NCBI GenBank assembly: GCA_902771935.1
Contig: CACXYM010000004.1
Location: forward strand, 31,367-95,366
DNA from: an uncultured Bacteroidales bacterium
Lineage (GTDB): Bacteria; Bacteroidota; Bacteroidia; Bacteroidales; Paludibacteraceae
Length of the DNA stretch: 64,000 nucleotides
Reading direction: 5' to 3'
The notes under the pieces were generated by a model, which did not search any database, was not told the DNA's origin, and saw nothing but the letters and a program-made list of their open reading frames with translations. Below, piece by piece: positions 25,970 to 36,067 of this stretch; the stretch's first letter is position 1; every line of letters begins with the position of its first letter. The position numbers and the translations under genes were made by a program.

Positions 25970-27038
25970 CCATTTGCAGCATTTGTACCTCTTTCTGCGT
26001 GAGGAAGCGGTAATGACCACGAGCCACATTTTTCTTCGTCAAGCCTGCAAAGCTAACGCGGTCAAGTGCCGTCACTTTATAACCAACTTTTTCGAAGATA
26101 CGACGTACTACACGATTTTGGCCGGAGTGGATTTCCAGGCCCAAGTGCTTACGGTCCTCTTTCGGGAACTCAAGTGCATCAGGCACTATTTTCTCGTCAT
26201 CAAGGGTAATACCGTTGCGTATTACAGTCTCATCTGCCTCATCTAACTCACGATCCAGAGTCACGGCGTATATTTTCTTTTTGCCGAACTTAGGGTGTGT
26301 CAACTTGGCTGCCAAATCACCATCGTTAGTGAGCAGAAGCACACCAGTGGTGTTGCGGTCGAGACGCCCTACAGGATATATACGCTCAGCACATGCAGTA
26401 CGAACGATATCCATAACAGTGCGACGTTCTTCCGGGTCGTCAGTTGTGGTAACGGTATTCTTCGGCTTATTGAGCAGCAGATAGACAAGATGTTCGCGCT
26501 TAACCGGTTGGTCGTGGAACATGACTTTGTCTGTCGGAAGCACTTTTGCACCAAGAGAGGAAACGATTTCACCATTCACAGATATCACACCCGCTTGGAT
26601 GAAGTCATCAGCTTCACGGCGGCTGCATATACCTGCGTTAGCAAGATATTTGTTCAAGCGAATAGGTTTAGTCGGATCTTCTATGCGTTGTGCATATTCG
26701 ATACGTTTTTTCTGGCTATAGACACCTGCGTTGCGCTGAGGTTTAGGTCTATTAGCTGGGCGTTGTTGATGGTTGCCAAAAGCAGGGTGCTGTCCATTAC
26801 GAGCACCAAAAGTATGACGCTGCGTACGTTCTCCGTAGGCAGGGCGGTCAGTACTATTAGGATTAAAACGTGGACGTTGTGTGTGTTCACCAAATGCGGG
26901 ACGGCCTTCTACTTTTTCTGCGCCGCGTACGAAACGCTGACGTTTATGTCCACCATTGAATTGTCCATTTTGCTCACGCGGGCTCTCGCTCTGACGGAAG
27001 CCTCCCGGACGGCGGGAGAAATTGTTACTATCGAACAT
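25956..27038 (-). CDS. RsuA/RluB-family rRNA pseudouridine synthase
   Basis: The 360-residue protein has three parts. Residues about 1-115 are a disordered basic extension with repeated RPAFGEHTQR-like blocks. Then come an S4 RNA-binding domain (RLNKYLANAGICSRREAD) and the catalytic domain with the nucleophilic Asp in YPVGRLDRNTTGVLLLTNDG. Enzymes of this family isomerise uridines in 16S or 23S rRNA. RluB is the likeliest relative in Bacteroidetes, where basic extensions are common, but the target cannot be fixed from sequence. It overlaps the SGNH gene by 14 nt. Confidence 0.9.
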   Translation of the reverse strand: MFDSNNFSRRPGGFRQSESPREQNGQFNGGHKRQRFVRGAEKVEGRPAFGEHTQRPRFNPNSTDRPAYGERTQRHTFGARNGQHPAFGNHQQRPANRPKPQRNAGVYSQKKRIEYAQRIEDPTKPIRLNKYLANAGICSRREADDFIQAGVISVNGEIVSSLGAKVLPTDKVMFHDQPVKREHLVYLLLNKPKNTVTTTDDPEERRTVMDIVRTACAERIYPVGRLDRNTTGVLLLTNDGDLAAKLTHPKFGKKKIYAVTLDRELDEADETVIRNGITLDDEKIVPDALEFPKEDRKHLGLEIHSGQNRVVRRIFEKVGYKVTALDRVSFAGLTKKNVARGHYRFLTQKEVQMLQMGAFE

Positions 27039-27117
27039 CGTGTTTAAAATTTAAAAAACTACCCTCACGGGCTGCATATTTGATTAAGTATTCTAGTTGA
27101 GGTTTTGGTCGATTTAC

Positions 27118-27156
27118 GCAACAACCGCCCCAAGTTACCTTGAGGCGAGTTGTTGG
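27118..27156. other. strong intergenic hairpin between rpmF and the pseudouridine synthase gene
   Basis: AACAACCGCCCCAAG (27120-27134) pairs with CTTGAGGCGAGTTGTT (27139-27154) with one bulge and a 4-nt loop. No T-run follows on the minus strand, so an RNA-processing or stability hairpin is more likely than an intrinsic terminator. Confidence 0.6.
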
Positions 27157-27172
27157 TTGGGATCAAGTACAT

Positions 27173-27358
27173 TTATGCTTCAGCAGCTTGCTCCACAGCG
27201 AGTTTACCACGGTAGTAACCGCAACTTGGGCAAACAGTGTGATAAATGTAATGTGCACCACAGTTTGGGCAAATGGCTAATGCCGGCATCTTAGCGACGT
27301 CATGGGTACGACGTTTCGCTTGTCTGGTGTGCGATTGTCTTCTTTTAGGATGTGCCAT
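27173..27358 (-). CDS. rpmF: 50S ribosomal protein L32
   Basis: The 61-residue basic protein starts MAHPKRRQSHTRQAKRRTH and has two CxxC pairs (CPNCG and CPSCG) forming the zinc ribbon of L32. It lies downstream of yceD, the conserved gene pair found in most bacteria. Intact zinc ligands mark it as the Cys-containing form of L32. Confidence 0.97.
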   Translation of the reverse strand: MAHPKRRQSHTRQAKRRTHDVAKMPALAICPNCGAHYIYHTVCPSCGYYRGKLAVEQAAEA

Positions 27359-27393
27359 AATTCTTTATTTTACTCGTTAGTTTATTCTGTTAT

Positions 27394-27831
27394 TTATGCT
27401 TCGGGCTCTTCCGTCGTGCAGAGGTGGTTTTGGAGAAGGTTATCCATTTCTGGATTACAACCACCATTTTGGTGACTATGCACTATTGGAAGATTAACTA
27501 CTGTCAATTCATAGGCTAACCAGTTGAGGTTAACCAAGTTACCTTTTTTATTCTCGCTTATGGCATCCACAGCATCTGCTGTCATGTCGTCTTCAGCGGA
27601 AACGGCTATGTCCATAGGTTCAAGGCATCTGTCGCAGGTGACACTCACTACTCCGTGCACTGTCATCGTGAGCTCAAAACCCTTTGGCAGGAGGTTCAAT
27701 GTTGCCTTTGCATCAATCTCTCCGCCAAGTAATTCAGTCTTCTCTATGCTCTGTAAATAGGCACTATCCAGATGAATATCAAAGGTATGAATACCCGGTT
27801 CTAATTGGTCCAGATTGATAACATTTTCCAT
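27394..27831 (-). CDS. yceD: YceD / DUF177 family protein
   Basis: The 145-residue protein has the DUF177 core VTCDRCLEPMDIAVSAE with a CxxC pair, followed by an acidic stretch and the conserved region around NLNWLAYELTVVNLP. YceD/Duf177 is conserved next to rpmF and has been linked to 23S rRNA accumulation. The promoter at 27852-27883 would serve yceD and rpmF together. Confidence 0.9.
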   Translation of the reverse strand: MENVINLDQLEPGIHTFDIHLDSAYLQSIEKTELLGGEIDAKATLNLLPKGFELTMTVHGVVSVTCDRCLEPMDIAVSAEDDMTADAVDAISENKKGNLVNLNWLAYELTVVNLPIVHSHQNGGCNPEMDNLLQNHLCTTEEPEA

Positions 27832-27851
27832 AGTCCGCGCAAAAAAGCGTG

Positions 27852-27883
27852 CAAAAGTACTGCTTTATTTTGGAATACGCAAA
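27852..27883 (-). promoter_or_regulatory. promoter of yceD-rpmF
   Basis: On the minus strand TTTG (27883-27880), 20 nt and TACTTTTG (27859-27852). Confidence 0.75.
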
Positions 27884-27950
27884 TATTTTCAAAGAAAAAA
27901 TATTTTTTCTTCGTTTTTTAGCAAAATTGATACTTGGTAGTCGCAAATTA

Positions 27951-30485
27951 TTACAGGTCAATCGGATGCCTGTTACAGAGAATTTGGTATGGGCAGTAGC
28001 GACACGCATCTTCCTTCTCTGCCAATTGAGGTTTTTCAAGTGACAGCATAGCATGAATAGTTTCAGAGAGTGTGCTGATAAATGCCTGTTCATCACCCAT
28101 TTGCACCTCATGTACTAACTCGTCAGGTTTATTCTTACAGAGATACAATACCGCTGTTGGTTCTATACCTTTTTCTTGATGATAAGCCAAGCGATAGATG
28201 TTAATTTGGAGCTCATTATCTTTCTTAAGCGAACCCGTTTTGTAATCTACAATGCGGATTTGTCCGCCTATTCTATCCACTCTGTCAAGTTTGCCGCCAA
28301 TTTGAACGACACCATGTTCCGGAATATTAAGATTAAGATAGTGCCATCTTTCTGTCTCCAATATCTCAAGTCCTTGTTTAGCAAGTTTTCTGTCAGCCGC
28401 CACAATACGGGAGATATATGTTGTTATCGTTGTGAACTCCAGCGGATGATTTTCCTGCAGACCCTCTAAATGCTTTATTTCCGACCAGTTAATCGGGTCA
28501 GAAATCATGGCTATATCATTGTAGCGCGAATACAACTCTTCCAGTGCGTCGTGTACGTATATACCCAATTCAGAATGAGATAAAAGCACATCTTCTTCCT
28601 CCAATTCGTGAATTCCCATTCTGTAGTGGAGGAAATACTTCATCTCGCACTCGCGGAAGGTGTTAATCGCGGAAGGCGACAGTTTAGGCTGCTCCTTATC
28701 AGACTCAATATTCGTCAATTGCTCAACCGGCACGATAATCTTACTGTCATTCGGCTCCAGAAGTAAATGTTTGGTAACGCGGAAATTATCGCTTGCCATA
28801 ATTTGCTTGACAAAACGCGACATGGTTTTACTATTCTTGCTCGTTTCGCTCCCTGCAAAAGTCATGGTAATTTTCTTTGCACGAGAGAGCAGACGGAAGA
28901 AATTATAGGCATAGACATCCGTACTTTCTTCGTGCGTCTGCAAGCCGTAATACTTACGCAAATAATATGGCAAATACGAGTGATCGGGCGACACGTTTGG
29001 CACGATACCTTCTTCTACATTTAGCAGTAACAAATTATCGAAGTCTATCGCACGTGTTTCGAGCACACCGGTAACTTGTACATCCGCTAAAGGCTCTCCG
29101 TGGAACGGAAAAGAAATACTGCTTAAATATCTGCGAAGTAGTATTACGAATGTGCGTTGTGGTATATTCGTAGGTATTTTTCCATCCTTTTGCATCTGAC
29201 AGAAACGCGTCAAATGAGACAGCAATTGGAAGGTGGATTCCTTAGCAAGCAGTTCCGTAAAAGTCATCTGCACCACTTCTGAAGGATCATTTTCCCCTTC
29301 ATTCTGAGGCAATTCTTTCGTCGTTTCTGCAATAAATTCTTCCAGCAATTTCCCTTCATCAAGCCACTTCATCAAGCGTGAGTAAATCTCCGTTTGGCGA
29401 AGCGGAAATCCTTTCGTGATATTGATGTGCCGGAAGCGCGGATTCGGGTCATTTTCATCATCTTGCGGTAAGGCATATATAACCTGTTCAAGCACCGACT
29501 CATCACAGATGATAACCGCAGTCCTGTCGCCCGTGTTATGATGCTCCATGAGCCAGTTATAAACGTATTGCGCTTGTGAATGACATGATACCGTAGAAAC
29601 TAATTCCACATCCTTTGTTTCCCAATGGTGTTGTGCAGCCGCATTACCGAAGAATTCCGCATTACGTTGAATCCAACGGAAGGCTTTGTTGTTAGCCGTA
29701 AAGGAGGTAGGAGACGGGTAATCCCAGAAGAAAGTGGCTTTTCCAACCTCTTTGAGGTTGGTCATCAGTTGCTTCTCAGCCGGAACTAGATAGTTAAAAC
29801 CAGCAAATACAAAGTGTTGACCAGCAATCTTGCGTTGGATAGCATTGTCAGTCCAATGCTCTATAACAGCCTTCATTCGTGCACCTTCGTAACCATATTG
29901 TCCGAGTGCCATGCGGAAGCGCTGATAAATAGCTGTGAGGTTCGTCCAAATAGCTTCAAACTCTTTTCTCTTGGAACCGGATACTGCAGTTGACGGGTTG
30001 TCGGAAACAAGTTGCTCCAGTCGTTCACGCACATCGTCATCAATATCAAGTTGTGAGAGGATATTTGCCTCGGCTGCATTACTAAGGAAACTCTCTGCCG
30101 TTACAAGCGGGTATGTCTTGTCTATATTCGAGAAATCCTGCACGAGTTGCCTTCCCCAACCATAGAAGACATCCAGCGGCAACATATCTTTGTCAGGCAT
30201 CGCATCTTTCTCGACTTGCAGATAGATATCGTATAGCGTGCAAACGGCTTGTATCTCATCAATCTTATACAGTGGACTCAGTTCGTCAAAGAGCACGCTT
30301 AAAGTCGTCAAACGCGGTAATTGAACAGGCCCTTGTAAATTATGCGCAGCCATATATTCGCGGAAGCAGTCTTTCACATGCAACATAGCACGACGGGACG
30401 GCACCACTATTGTGGTAGATGCCATACTATTAATGCCTTTATCGGCAATAAGTTGCTCTATGACTTCGTATAAAAAGGTGTTCAT
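27951..30485 (-). CDS. addB: AddB-like nuclease/inactivated helicase subunit
   Basis: The 844-residue protein begins with a degraded helicase motif (TTIVVPSRRAML). It ends in a RecB-type PD-(D/E)XK nuclease: GKLDRVDRIGGQIRIVDYKTG supplies Asp, Asp and Lys. The 4Fe-4S cysteines are visible as one Cys in FRECEMKYFLHYRMG and C-x2-C-x5-C in ACRYCPYQILCNRHP. That iron-sulphur staple is characteristic of AddB. With AddA it forms the helicase-nuclease that processes double-strand breaks for recombination. The start overlaps addA by 4 nt. Confidence 0.88.
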   Translation of the reverse strand: MNTFLYEVIEQLIADKGINSMASTTIVVPSRRAMLHVKDCFREYMAAHNLQGPVQLPRLTTLSVLFDELSPLYKIDEIQAVCTLYDIYLQVEKDAMPDKDMLPLDVFYGWGRQLVQDFSNIDKTYPLVTAESFLSNAAEANILSQLDIDDDVRERLEQLVSDNPSTAVSGSKRKEFEAIWTNLTAIYQRFRMALGQYGYEGARMKAVIEHWTDNAIQRKIAGQHFVFAGFNYLVPAEKQLMTNLKEVGKATFFWDYPSPTSFTANNKAFRWIQRNAEFFGNAAAQHHWETKDVELVSTVSCHSQAQYVYNWLMEHHNTGDRTAVIICDESVLEQVIYALPQDDENDPNPRFRHINITKGFPLRQTEIYSRLMKWLDEGKLLEEFIAETTKELPQNEGENDPSEVVQMTFTELLAKESTFQLLSHLTRFCQMQKDGKIPTNIPQRTFVILLRRYLSSISFPFHGEPLADVQVTGVLETRAIDFDNLLLLNVEEGIVPNVSPDHSYLPYYLRKYYGLQTHEESTDVYAYNFFRLLSRAKKITMTFAGSETSKNSKTMSRFVKQIMASDNFRVTKHLLLEPNDSKIIVPVEQLTNIESDKEQPKLSPSAINTFRECEMKYFLHYRMGIHELEEEDVLLSHSELGIYVHDALEELYSRYNDIAMISDPINWSEIKHLEGLQENHPLEFTTITTYISRIVAADRKLAKQGLEILETERWHYLNLNIPEHGVVQIGGKLDRVDRIGGQIRIVDYKTGSLKKDNELQINIYRLAYHQEKGIEPTAVLYLCKNKPDELVHEVQMGDEQAFISTLSETIHAMLSLEKPQLAEKEDACRYCPYQILCNRHPIDL

Positions 30486-33400
30486 TTAAGCGTCACTGGT
30501 TGTAGATATTTATCTTGTGCAAACCACAAATATCCTTCCACATGCTGAAAGCCCAATTCTGCCATAATGCGCATATAATCACGTACTTGCAGTGGATATT
30601 TCTGGTCATGATGTTGTCCGAATTTATAGTCGAGCACGATAGCTGTGGATTGTTCGCGATCTATCATCACCCGGTCGGGACGCATTTCGCGATTAGCTGT
30701 TAGGAAAGTTACTTCGCGTAGCAGTTCCCATTTACCGGAGAACCAATCGCATAGTTTCTCATTCTCCCACGCGCCGTCAATCAGTGCTCGTATCTGCAGA
30801 AGCGTCTCTTCGTCAGGAATAAGTCCGCTCATTTGCGCATCCTCAATAGCATAAGGTTCGTCCTCACGTGTTTCCATGTGCTCCATAATACCGTGGCATA
30901 CATTACCCAAATCGATGTGAGAGAACGTTTCTTCACCTTCCTGCACACCGTATTTGAGGCAATCCATTGACTCACGGCTTAATCTGAAAGCAACCGGTCG
31001 TTCGCCCACGTGCAGTTCGGCTGTTTGCGTCGTAGCATCTGTAAAAGAGAACCGGTCATGCATCCTCCCGATTGTTGCATTTTTTTTAGTAGTAGAAACA
31101 CTCTCCAACGCAAGAAAATCAGTCTTGTCCTGCTCCGTCCATCGGTCACGGAACATCTCGTGCAATAAGGCTGCGACGGTTTTGCTGTTATCTAAATCGG
31201 AAAGTTGGTATGCGCCGTAAATATATAAGTTGTCGCGTGCACGTGTGAAAGCGACATAGAGCGCATTGATGTTGTCTATATGTTGCGCTTCATGCTCAGC
31301 CGTTATTTCCGGCTCATATTCGCTTTCCTTCAAGTCCTTTTTTAAGCGCAAAGGGATCATCTTGAGCGGTTCGACAGCCTCTTTACGTAGACCTTTTGCC
31401 TGGCACCATAGATAATCGTTGGCTTTATCTTTCTCTAGGGACCAGTGGCAGAAAGGAATAAACACATTCGGCGCTTCAAGACCTTTGGCTGAGTGAACCG
31501 TCATAATTCGTATTGCATCTATTTGCGGCGCAGCTATTGATTGCTTGTGCAAGTTATCTTCCCAGTACTCAAGAAATGCTTCTGCACTCGGATCATGTGT
31601 GCCTACAAAATCATGCGCAAAATCCAATAGGCAATTGATATATGCCAAGTCATTAGGTTGGGATGTTGGTAGGAGTTTAATAATCTCTTCCAACAATTCG
31701 CATAATGGTGTGTGTATATTGATGCCGTCCAATGTGGCAATCGGCAATTCCGGACAGACCCACTCTAAATATGCTTTCGACACTTCATCTCGCTTTAACA
31801 GCCACCTAAGTGATTGAATAATAATAAGTACTGAGGTTGAGGTGTCCAGTTGGAAACTATCGCACGACACGATAGAAACGCCCTGTAGCAACGGATTGAG
31901 CGTGGCATAAGCACGATAATAATTCACGATATCTTGTGCCTCTTTATGCGTACGAACGAGAAGCAACATATCGGAGGGTTTCTCACCGTTAGACAGAAGT
32001 TGAGCAATAGTTTGGAATACTTGCTCACAGATATAATCTTTAGCATCTTGGAGTTTCGGTCGCAGTTGTGCCTCGTCTTTATATGGCACGAGTTGCATTT
32101 GGACGTATCCTCCGTCGTGAGAAGGCGAATAGGCTGAGGTGTCTATATCTGCTATAAGGCCCATGTCGGCAAGGCGTTTAAACACATCCACATTAAATTC
32201 CACCACTTGTTTCTGCGAACGGAAGTTACAATCCAAAGACTTATCAGTAAAGAAGTTACCTAAATATGGTGTATTCGGTCCAAGGTTCTTCATTATTGTC
32301 CAATCTCCGTTTCGCCATCGATAGATACTCTGTTTGATATCACCCACGATAAAAACCGTACCGCCATTCGCCAAGATTTCTTGCAACAAAGGTTTGAAGT
32401 TCTCCCACTGCAGCACTGACGTATCTTGGAACTCGTCAAGCATTATATGGTTGTAGCGGATACCGACTTTCTCCAATATAAAGTCTGCGTCGCCATGCTT
32501 CATCGCGTTTTGCAGTTTAGAGGCTGTTTGGGCAAGAAGAATTAGGTTTTCTTCCGATAGAACAGCTCTAATTTCGTTGCGAATATCGGACATAAGTGCC
32601 ATATCGCCAAGCAGTTGCGTCGTTGCTTTATGCGTGAGATAAACGCGTTTGCAGGCCATGCACAACTCATATAACTCCAGCAACACTTCCCGGTCTTGCG
32701 CATTAACCTTCTCTGAATCTTTATTCTCGCCCCGTAAAATCTGTATCACCGACTTGGGTCCGCCGCGGAACATATTCTCTTCTTTGCATGTTCCGTCCAA
32801 ATAAGTGTCAATCTCCGCAATGAACTTCTTAATAACAGACACCGAACAACCCACTGTATGGCGCGTATATGCTTCTTTTAAGTCCTTGTAACACTGAGCT
32901 ATACGGTAGTCTATCGCACGGCGGTATTGCACGATTTTTTCGGCATCAAAGACAATTTCATCTTGTGAATCCATTTGTTGCACGGACTCATTGTACATGT
33001 TCTTAGCAATATCCTTGAGCGCACTTCTCACGTCCCATGAGTAGCCGTCTTCTAACTTATCGGCCACATAACGCGATATACGCTGCATCGTATCGGAGCC
33101 ATCCAAAGGTTTGGAAAGCAGATTATCCACCGCTTTGGCTATCACACGGTCCAAATCTAATTCCACACGAGCTCCGGCAGATGCATTATCGAGCAGTTGT
33201 CCCAAGCCGTTCAGTAACTGCATGAGAAACGTGTCGATAGTTGAGATATGCATATTGTCGTAGTCTTCCAAAATGGCGGAATATAGTTTCCCTGCCATTT
33301 CGCGCAACTGAGTGTCGGAAAGCGATGTATTACGAATCATGTGCGATCGCACTGCCTTCAAAGCATTGTCGGCATCTTCACCCGTATTACGTGCGATATT

Positions 33401-33589
33401 GTCCAAGAAAAGCAATATACGGTCCTTCATCTCTTGTGTAGCCTTATTGGTAAAGGTTACAGCCAAGATCGAACGATAACTCTCTCCACTAAACAGCAAT
33501 GCCACGTAAGTCGCGGCAAGCGTGTACGTCTTACCTGTTCCGGCAGAAGCGCGGCAGACGGTTAATGTGTTGGAGTTAGTTGCTGCCAT
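30482..33589 (-). CDS. addA: AddA-like helicase-nuclease subunit
   Basis: The 1,035-residue UvrD-like protein has Walker A ASAGTGKTYTLAA near residue 17, motif II IMLDEFQDTS, motif III GDIKQSIYRWR, motif V MTVHSAKGLEAPNV and motif VI YVAFTRARDNLYIYG. The C-terminal nuclease has DRVMIDREQSTAIVLDYKFG. All main catalytic residues are present, as expected for AddA. The 5' end overlaps the RluA-like gene by 28 nt. Confidence 0.9.
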   Translation of the reverse strand: MAATNSNTLTVCRASAGTGKTYTLAATYVALLFSGESYRSILAVTFTNKATQEMKDRILLFLDNIARNTGEDADNALKAVRSHMIRNTSLSDTQLREMAGKLYSAILEDYDNMHISTIDTFLMQLLNGLGQLLDNASAGARVELDLDRVIAKAVDNLLSKPLDGSDTMQRISRYVADKLEDGYSWDVRSALKDIAKNMYNESVQQMDSQDEIVFDAEKIVQYRRAIDYRIAQCYKDLKEAYTRHTVGCSVSVIKKFIAEIDTYLDGTCKEENMFRGGPKSVIQILRGENKDSEKVNAQDREVLLELYELCMACKRVYLTHKATTQLLGDMALMSDIRNEIRAVLSEENLILLAQTASKLQNAMKHGDADFILEKVGIRYNHIMLDEFQDTSVLQWENFKPLLQEILANGGTVFIVGDIKQSIYRWRNGDWTIMKNLGPNTPYLGNFFTDKSLDCNFRSQKQVVEFNVDVFKRLADMGLIADIDTSAYSPSHDGGYVQMQLVPYKDEAQLRPKLQDAKDYICEQVFQTIAQLLSNGEKPSDMLLLVRTHKEAQDIVNYYRAYATLNPLLQGVSIVSCDSFQLDTSTSVLIIIQSLRWLLKRDEVSKAYLEWVCPELPIATLDGINIHTPLCELLEEIIKLLPTSQPNDLAYINCLLDFAHDFVGTHDPSAEAFLEYWEDNLHKQSIAAPQIDAIRIMTVHSAKGLEAPNVFIPFCHWSLEKDKANDYLWCQAKGLRKEAVEPLKMIPLRLKKDLKESEYEPEITAEHEAQHIDNINALYVAFTRARDNLYIYGAYQLSDLDNSKTVAALLHEMFRDRWTEQDKTDFLALESVSTTKKNATIGRMHDRFSFTDATTQTAELHVGERPVAFRLSRESMDCLKYGVQEGEETFSHIDLGNVCHGIMEHMETREDEPYAIEDAQMSGLIPDEETLLQIRALIDGAWENEKLCDWFSGKWELLREVTFLTANREMRPDRVMIDREQSTAIVLDYKFGQHHDQKYPLQVRDYMRIMAELGFQHVEGYLWFAQDKYLQPVTLK

Positions 33590-34239
33590 AGGCTGTCTTC
33601 AGGCGTAGGAGCAATAATGTTTATCTGTTCGTGACTAACGGGATGTTCAAATTCTATCTGTCTGGCATGCAAGCAAATACCCCCGTCAGGATTACTACGT
33701 TTGGCACCGTATTTAAGGTCACCTTTCACCGGACAACCGATAGCAGCCAACTGGCAACGTATCTGGTGATGTCGTCCCGTCTCGAGGCTGATTTCCAGGA
33801 GCGAATAGTGTTCGCCTACGGTTAGTGTCTTATAACTCAGAATCGCCAATTTAGCGTCTTTAGCACCTTGCTTGGCGATATAGGATTTATTCTGTTTTTC
33901 GTTGCGTATCAGATAGTTTTCCAGCCGTGCCTCCGGTAATTTTGGTTTACCTTGCACGATAGCCCAATAGGTCTTGTGTATCTGCTCATGCGACTGGAAC
34001 ATCGCATTCAGTCGTGCCAGCGCTTTCGATGTGCGCGCAAAAAGCACTACTCCACTCGTCGGACGGTCTAAGCGATGCGTTACACCTAAAAAGACTTCAC
34101 CCGGTTTGTTGTATTTGTCTTTGATGTATGCTTTGACGATTTCGCTCAGAGGCGCATCGCCGGTCTTATCGCCCTGAACAATTTCGCTGCAGGTCTTGTT
34201 GACGGCAATAATATGATTATCCTCGTAGAGTACCGTCAT
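33562..34239 (-). CDS. RluA-family pseudouridine synthase
   Basis: ATG 34239 (MTVLYEDNHIIAVNK) is the family-type start; the frame upstream overlaps the Wzi-like gene. The 225-residue protein has the catalytic loop VTHRLDRPTSGVVLFART with the nucleophilic Asp, then KTYWAIV and GRHHQIRCQLAAIGCPVKGDLKYG. No S4 domain is present, so this is the short RluA type. The rRNA or tRNA target is not determinable. Confidence 0.9.
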   Translation of the reverse strand: MTVLYEDNHIIAVNKTCSEIVQGDKTGDAPLSEIVKAYIKDKYNKPGEVFLGVTHRLDRPTSGVVLFARTSKALARLNAMFQSHEQIHKTYWAIVQGKPKLPEARLENYLIRNEKQNKSYIAKQGAKDAKLAILSYKTLTVGEHYSLLEISLETGRHHQIRCQLAAIGCPVKGDLKYGAKRSNPDGGICLHARQIEFEHPVSHEQINIIAPTPEDSLWQQLTPTH

Positions 34240-34240
34240 A

Positions 34241-36034
34241 TTAGAATCTGAAGGAGAAGCCAGCCATGGCTGTGAAGTTCTTGCCTTGCCAGTAAACAGG
34301 CGCATACAGATTCAGATAATCCTGCGCCGTACCGGTAATCTCGCTGGTCACAGATGAAGTAGTATTGTCGTATCCGCGAGCATTATTATATGTCAGGTTG
34401 ATGCGCAGATACATATTCGGGTGCACTTCGTATATACCATCCAATGCGATGAGGTCATTGCGGAAAATGGCCTTATCAAATGGTTTCTGCGAGATGGTGG
34501 TACCGATACCTCCGGCAGCTTTTTCAGCCGGCGTTCCGCCACGCAAGTACTGATATGCGTTATACTTTGTGTCGTTAGTGTAACTGAGTTTAATGACCAT
34601 ACCGCGAATCGGACGATAGCTTGCTTCCACGAAGATAGATTGTGCGTTGTCACCCATATAATGCCCCATCTCATAGCTATTGGATTGCCACGTTAGCACA
34701 TCGATTGAATGCGTGTAACATGCTATATATGAGCGCATAAACTCACCCTTCAGGCTCAATCCTTTGACAGGCCAACCCGTCCAATCAAAGCCAACCAAGT
34801 ACGAAATAGGATTACGTTGGGGATTGGATTTCTTCAATCGGTCGAACTTAAACTCGTCGAGATAGAATGAACCATAAAGCTTCAAGTGCTCAATCGGTCT
34901 AATTGTCAGAGTCGCAAATGCTTGCGAGTTCTGGTTCTCTGTACCTACGCCTTTGGTCAGCAGGTGATCCAAGGACTTGTAGAACGCAAATGGAATAAAA
35001 TATGCCGCTTGCACGTTGTTTTCTGCATAAACAATTGAGTTACCAAATGCAAACGAGATATACTTAATCGGCGTGAAAGTGAACATATTTGCCGCCATGA
35101 ACTTATTATGCGGCCGATACATTCTCGTTTCTCCACCGGACACGTTATTCTCCAAATAGTACTTTGTACTATCTATCACATTGCTCACGAGCCAAGCGTG
35201 GAAATAATCGAATTGGAACCACTTGCACGGCGTGAGTTGAATGGAGAACATCGGCACAGCCGGATTGCGACCGGAAAGGATATTCGATGCATGGTAAGCG
35301 TCGCCGAACTGGATATTCTCGCGTTGCAGACTAACCGAACCGAACCAAGCGTAGAGCGATATACCGCCTTTGCTATCCGAGAAGTCGCCTCCGTAGTTTG
35401 CCTCTTTGTACTGCACGCCGGCTTCTGTATTCAAAAAGCCCGGTTTGGTCAGCTTCGCACCATCAATCTTGGCGTAATCGTCCGGATAATACTTGTTACG
35501 CAGGCCGATTTTACCATTGTAACTGATGTCGCGGAGTGAGCCCCAAATAGACACATGGTGCGCAATATCCATTTTCAAATCAGCACCCCACCAGCGCTTG
35601 ATAATAGCGCCTTTCTTTGAACCATAGATATCCATTCCCAATATCGGTTCGATGGACATCTTGAACATCTTGTTCTTCGTCATGTAAGAGAACTGCGGGT
35701 TCGCAAGTGAGAGATTATAAGTCCGATGGTCAGTGTATTGCACGTAGTTATCCATCATTGTGTCGCGCTCCATCGCAAACACATTGAGATAGAACTTCAG
35801 GTCATCCCGCTGCCGTTTGTTGAGCAGCGAGTCCCTACTCTGCGCCTCAACCAGCATATCGGCCACTTGTTGACGCGAATACGGTCTCACGGCTGTCTGA
35901 TGCACAATCACACCATCCGTCAGCAACTCGTCCAGATAGTCATAAATCTTCGTATAGTTCAGCGGCACAGGGATATTTTGCGCCTGAACTGCCAGACAAG
36001 CCAGTATAGATACTATGAAAAGAACCTTTTTCAC
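34241..36034 (-). CDS. outer-membrane beta-barrel protein, Wzi-like
   Basis: The 597-residue protein has a signal peptide (about 1-18, ending VQAQ) and a long run of alternating aromatic and polar strands with an aromatic C-terminal residue (AMAGFSFRF), as in outer-membrane barrels. N-terminal helices (YDYLDELLTDGVIVHQTAVRPYSRQQVADML) and the overall length suggest the capsule-assembly Wzi family common in Bacteroidetes. The start codon is GTG (36034-36032), and it lies within a 7-nt repeat array (36026-36067). The exact function is inference. Confidence 0.6.
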   Translation of the reverse strand: MKKVLFIVSILACLAVQAQNIPVPLNYTKIYDYLDELLTDGVIVHQTAVRPYSRQQVADMLVEAQSRDSLLNKRQRDDLKFYLNVFAMERDTMMDNYVQYTDHRTYNLSLANPQFSYMTKNKMFKMSIEPILGMDIYGSKKGAIIKRWWGADLKMDIAHHVSIWGSLRDISYNGKIGLRNKYYPDDYAKIDGAKLTKPGFLNTEAGVQYKEANYGGDFSDSKGGISLYAWFGSVSLQRENIQFGDAYHASNILSGRNPAVPMFSIQLTPCKWFQFDYFHAWLVSNVIDSTKYYLENNVSGGETRMYRPHNKFMAANMFTFTPIKYISFAFGNSIVYAENNVQAAYFIPFAFYKSLDHLLTKGVGTENQNSQAFATLTIRPIEHLKLYGSFYLDEFKFDRLKKSNPQRNPISYLVGFDWTGWPVKGLSLKGEFMRSYIACYTHSIDVLTWQSNSYEMGHYMGDNAQSIFVEASYRPIRGMVIKLSYTNDTKYNAYQYLRGGTPAEKAAGGIGTTISQKPFDKAIFRNDLIALDGIYEVHPNMYLRINLTYNNARGYDNTTSSVTSEITGTAQDYLNLYAPVYWQGKNFTAMAGFSFRF

Positions 36035-36067
36035 CTTTCGACCTTTGACTTTAGACTTTTGACTTTA
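36026..36067. repeat. 7-nt periodic array spanning the Wzi-like start and OmpH-like stop
   Basis: The units are ctttttc, acctttc, gaccttt, gacttta, gactttt, gacttta. The array supplies the GTG start of the downstream gene and reaches the stop codon of the upstream one. Confidence 0.88.
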
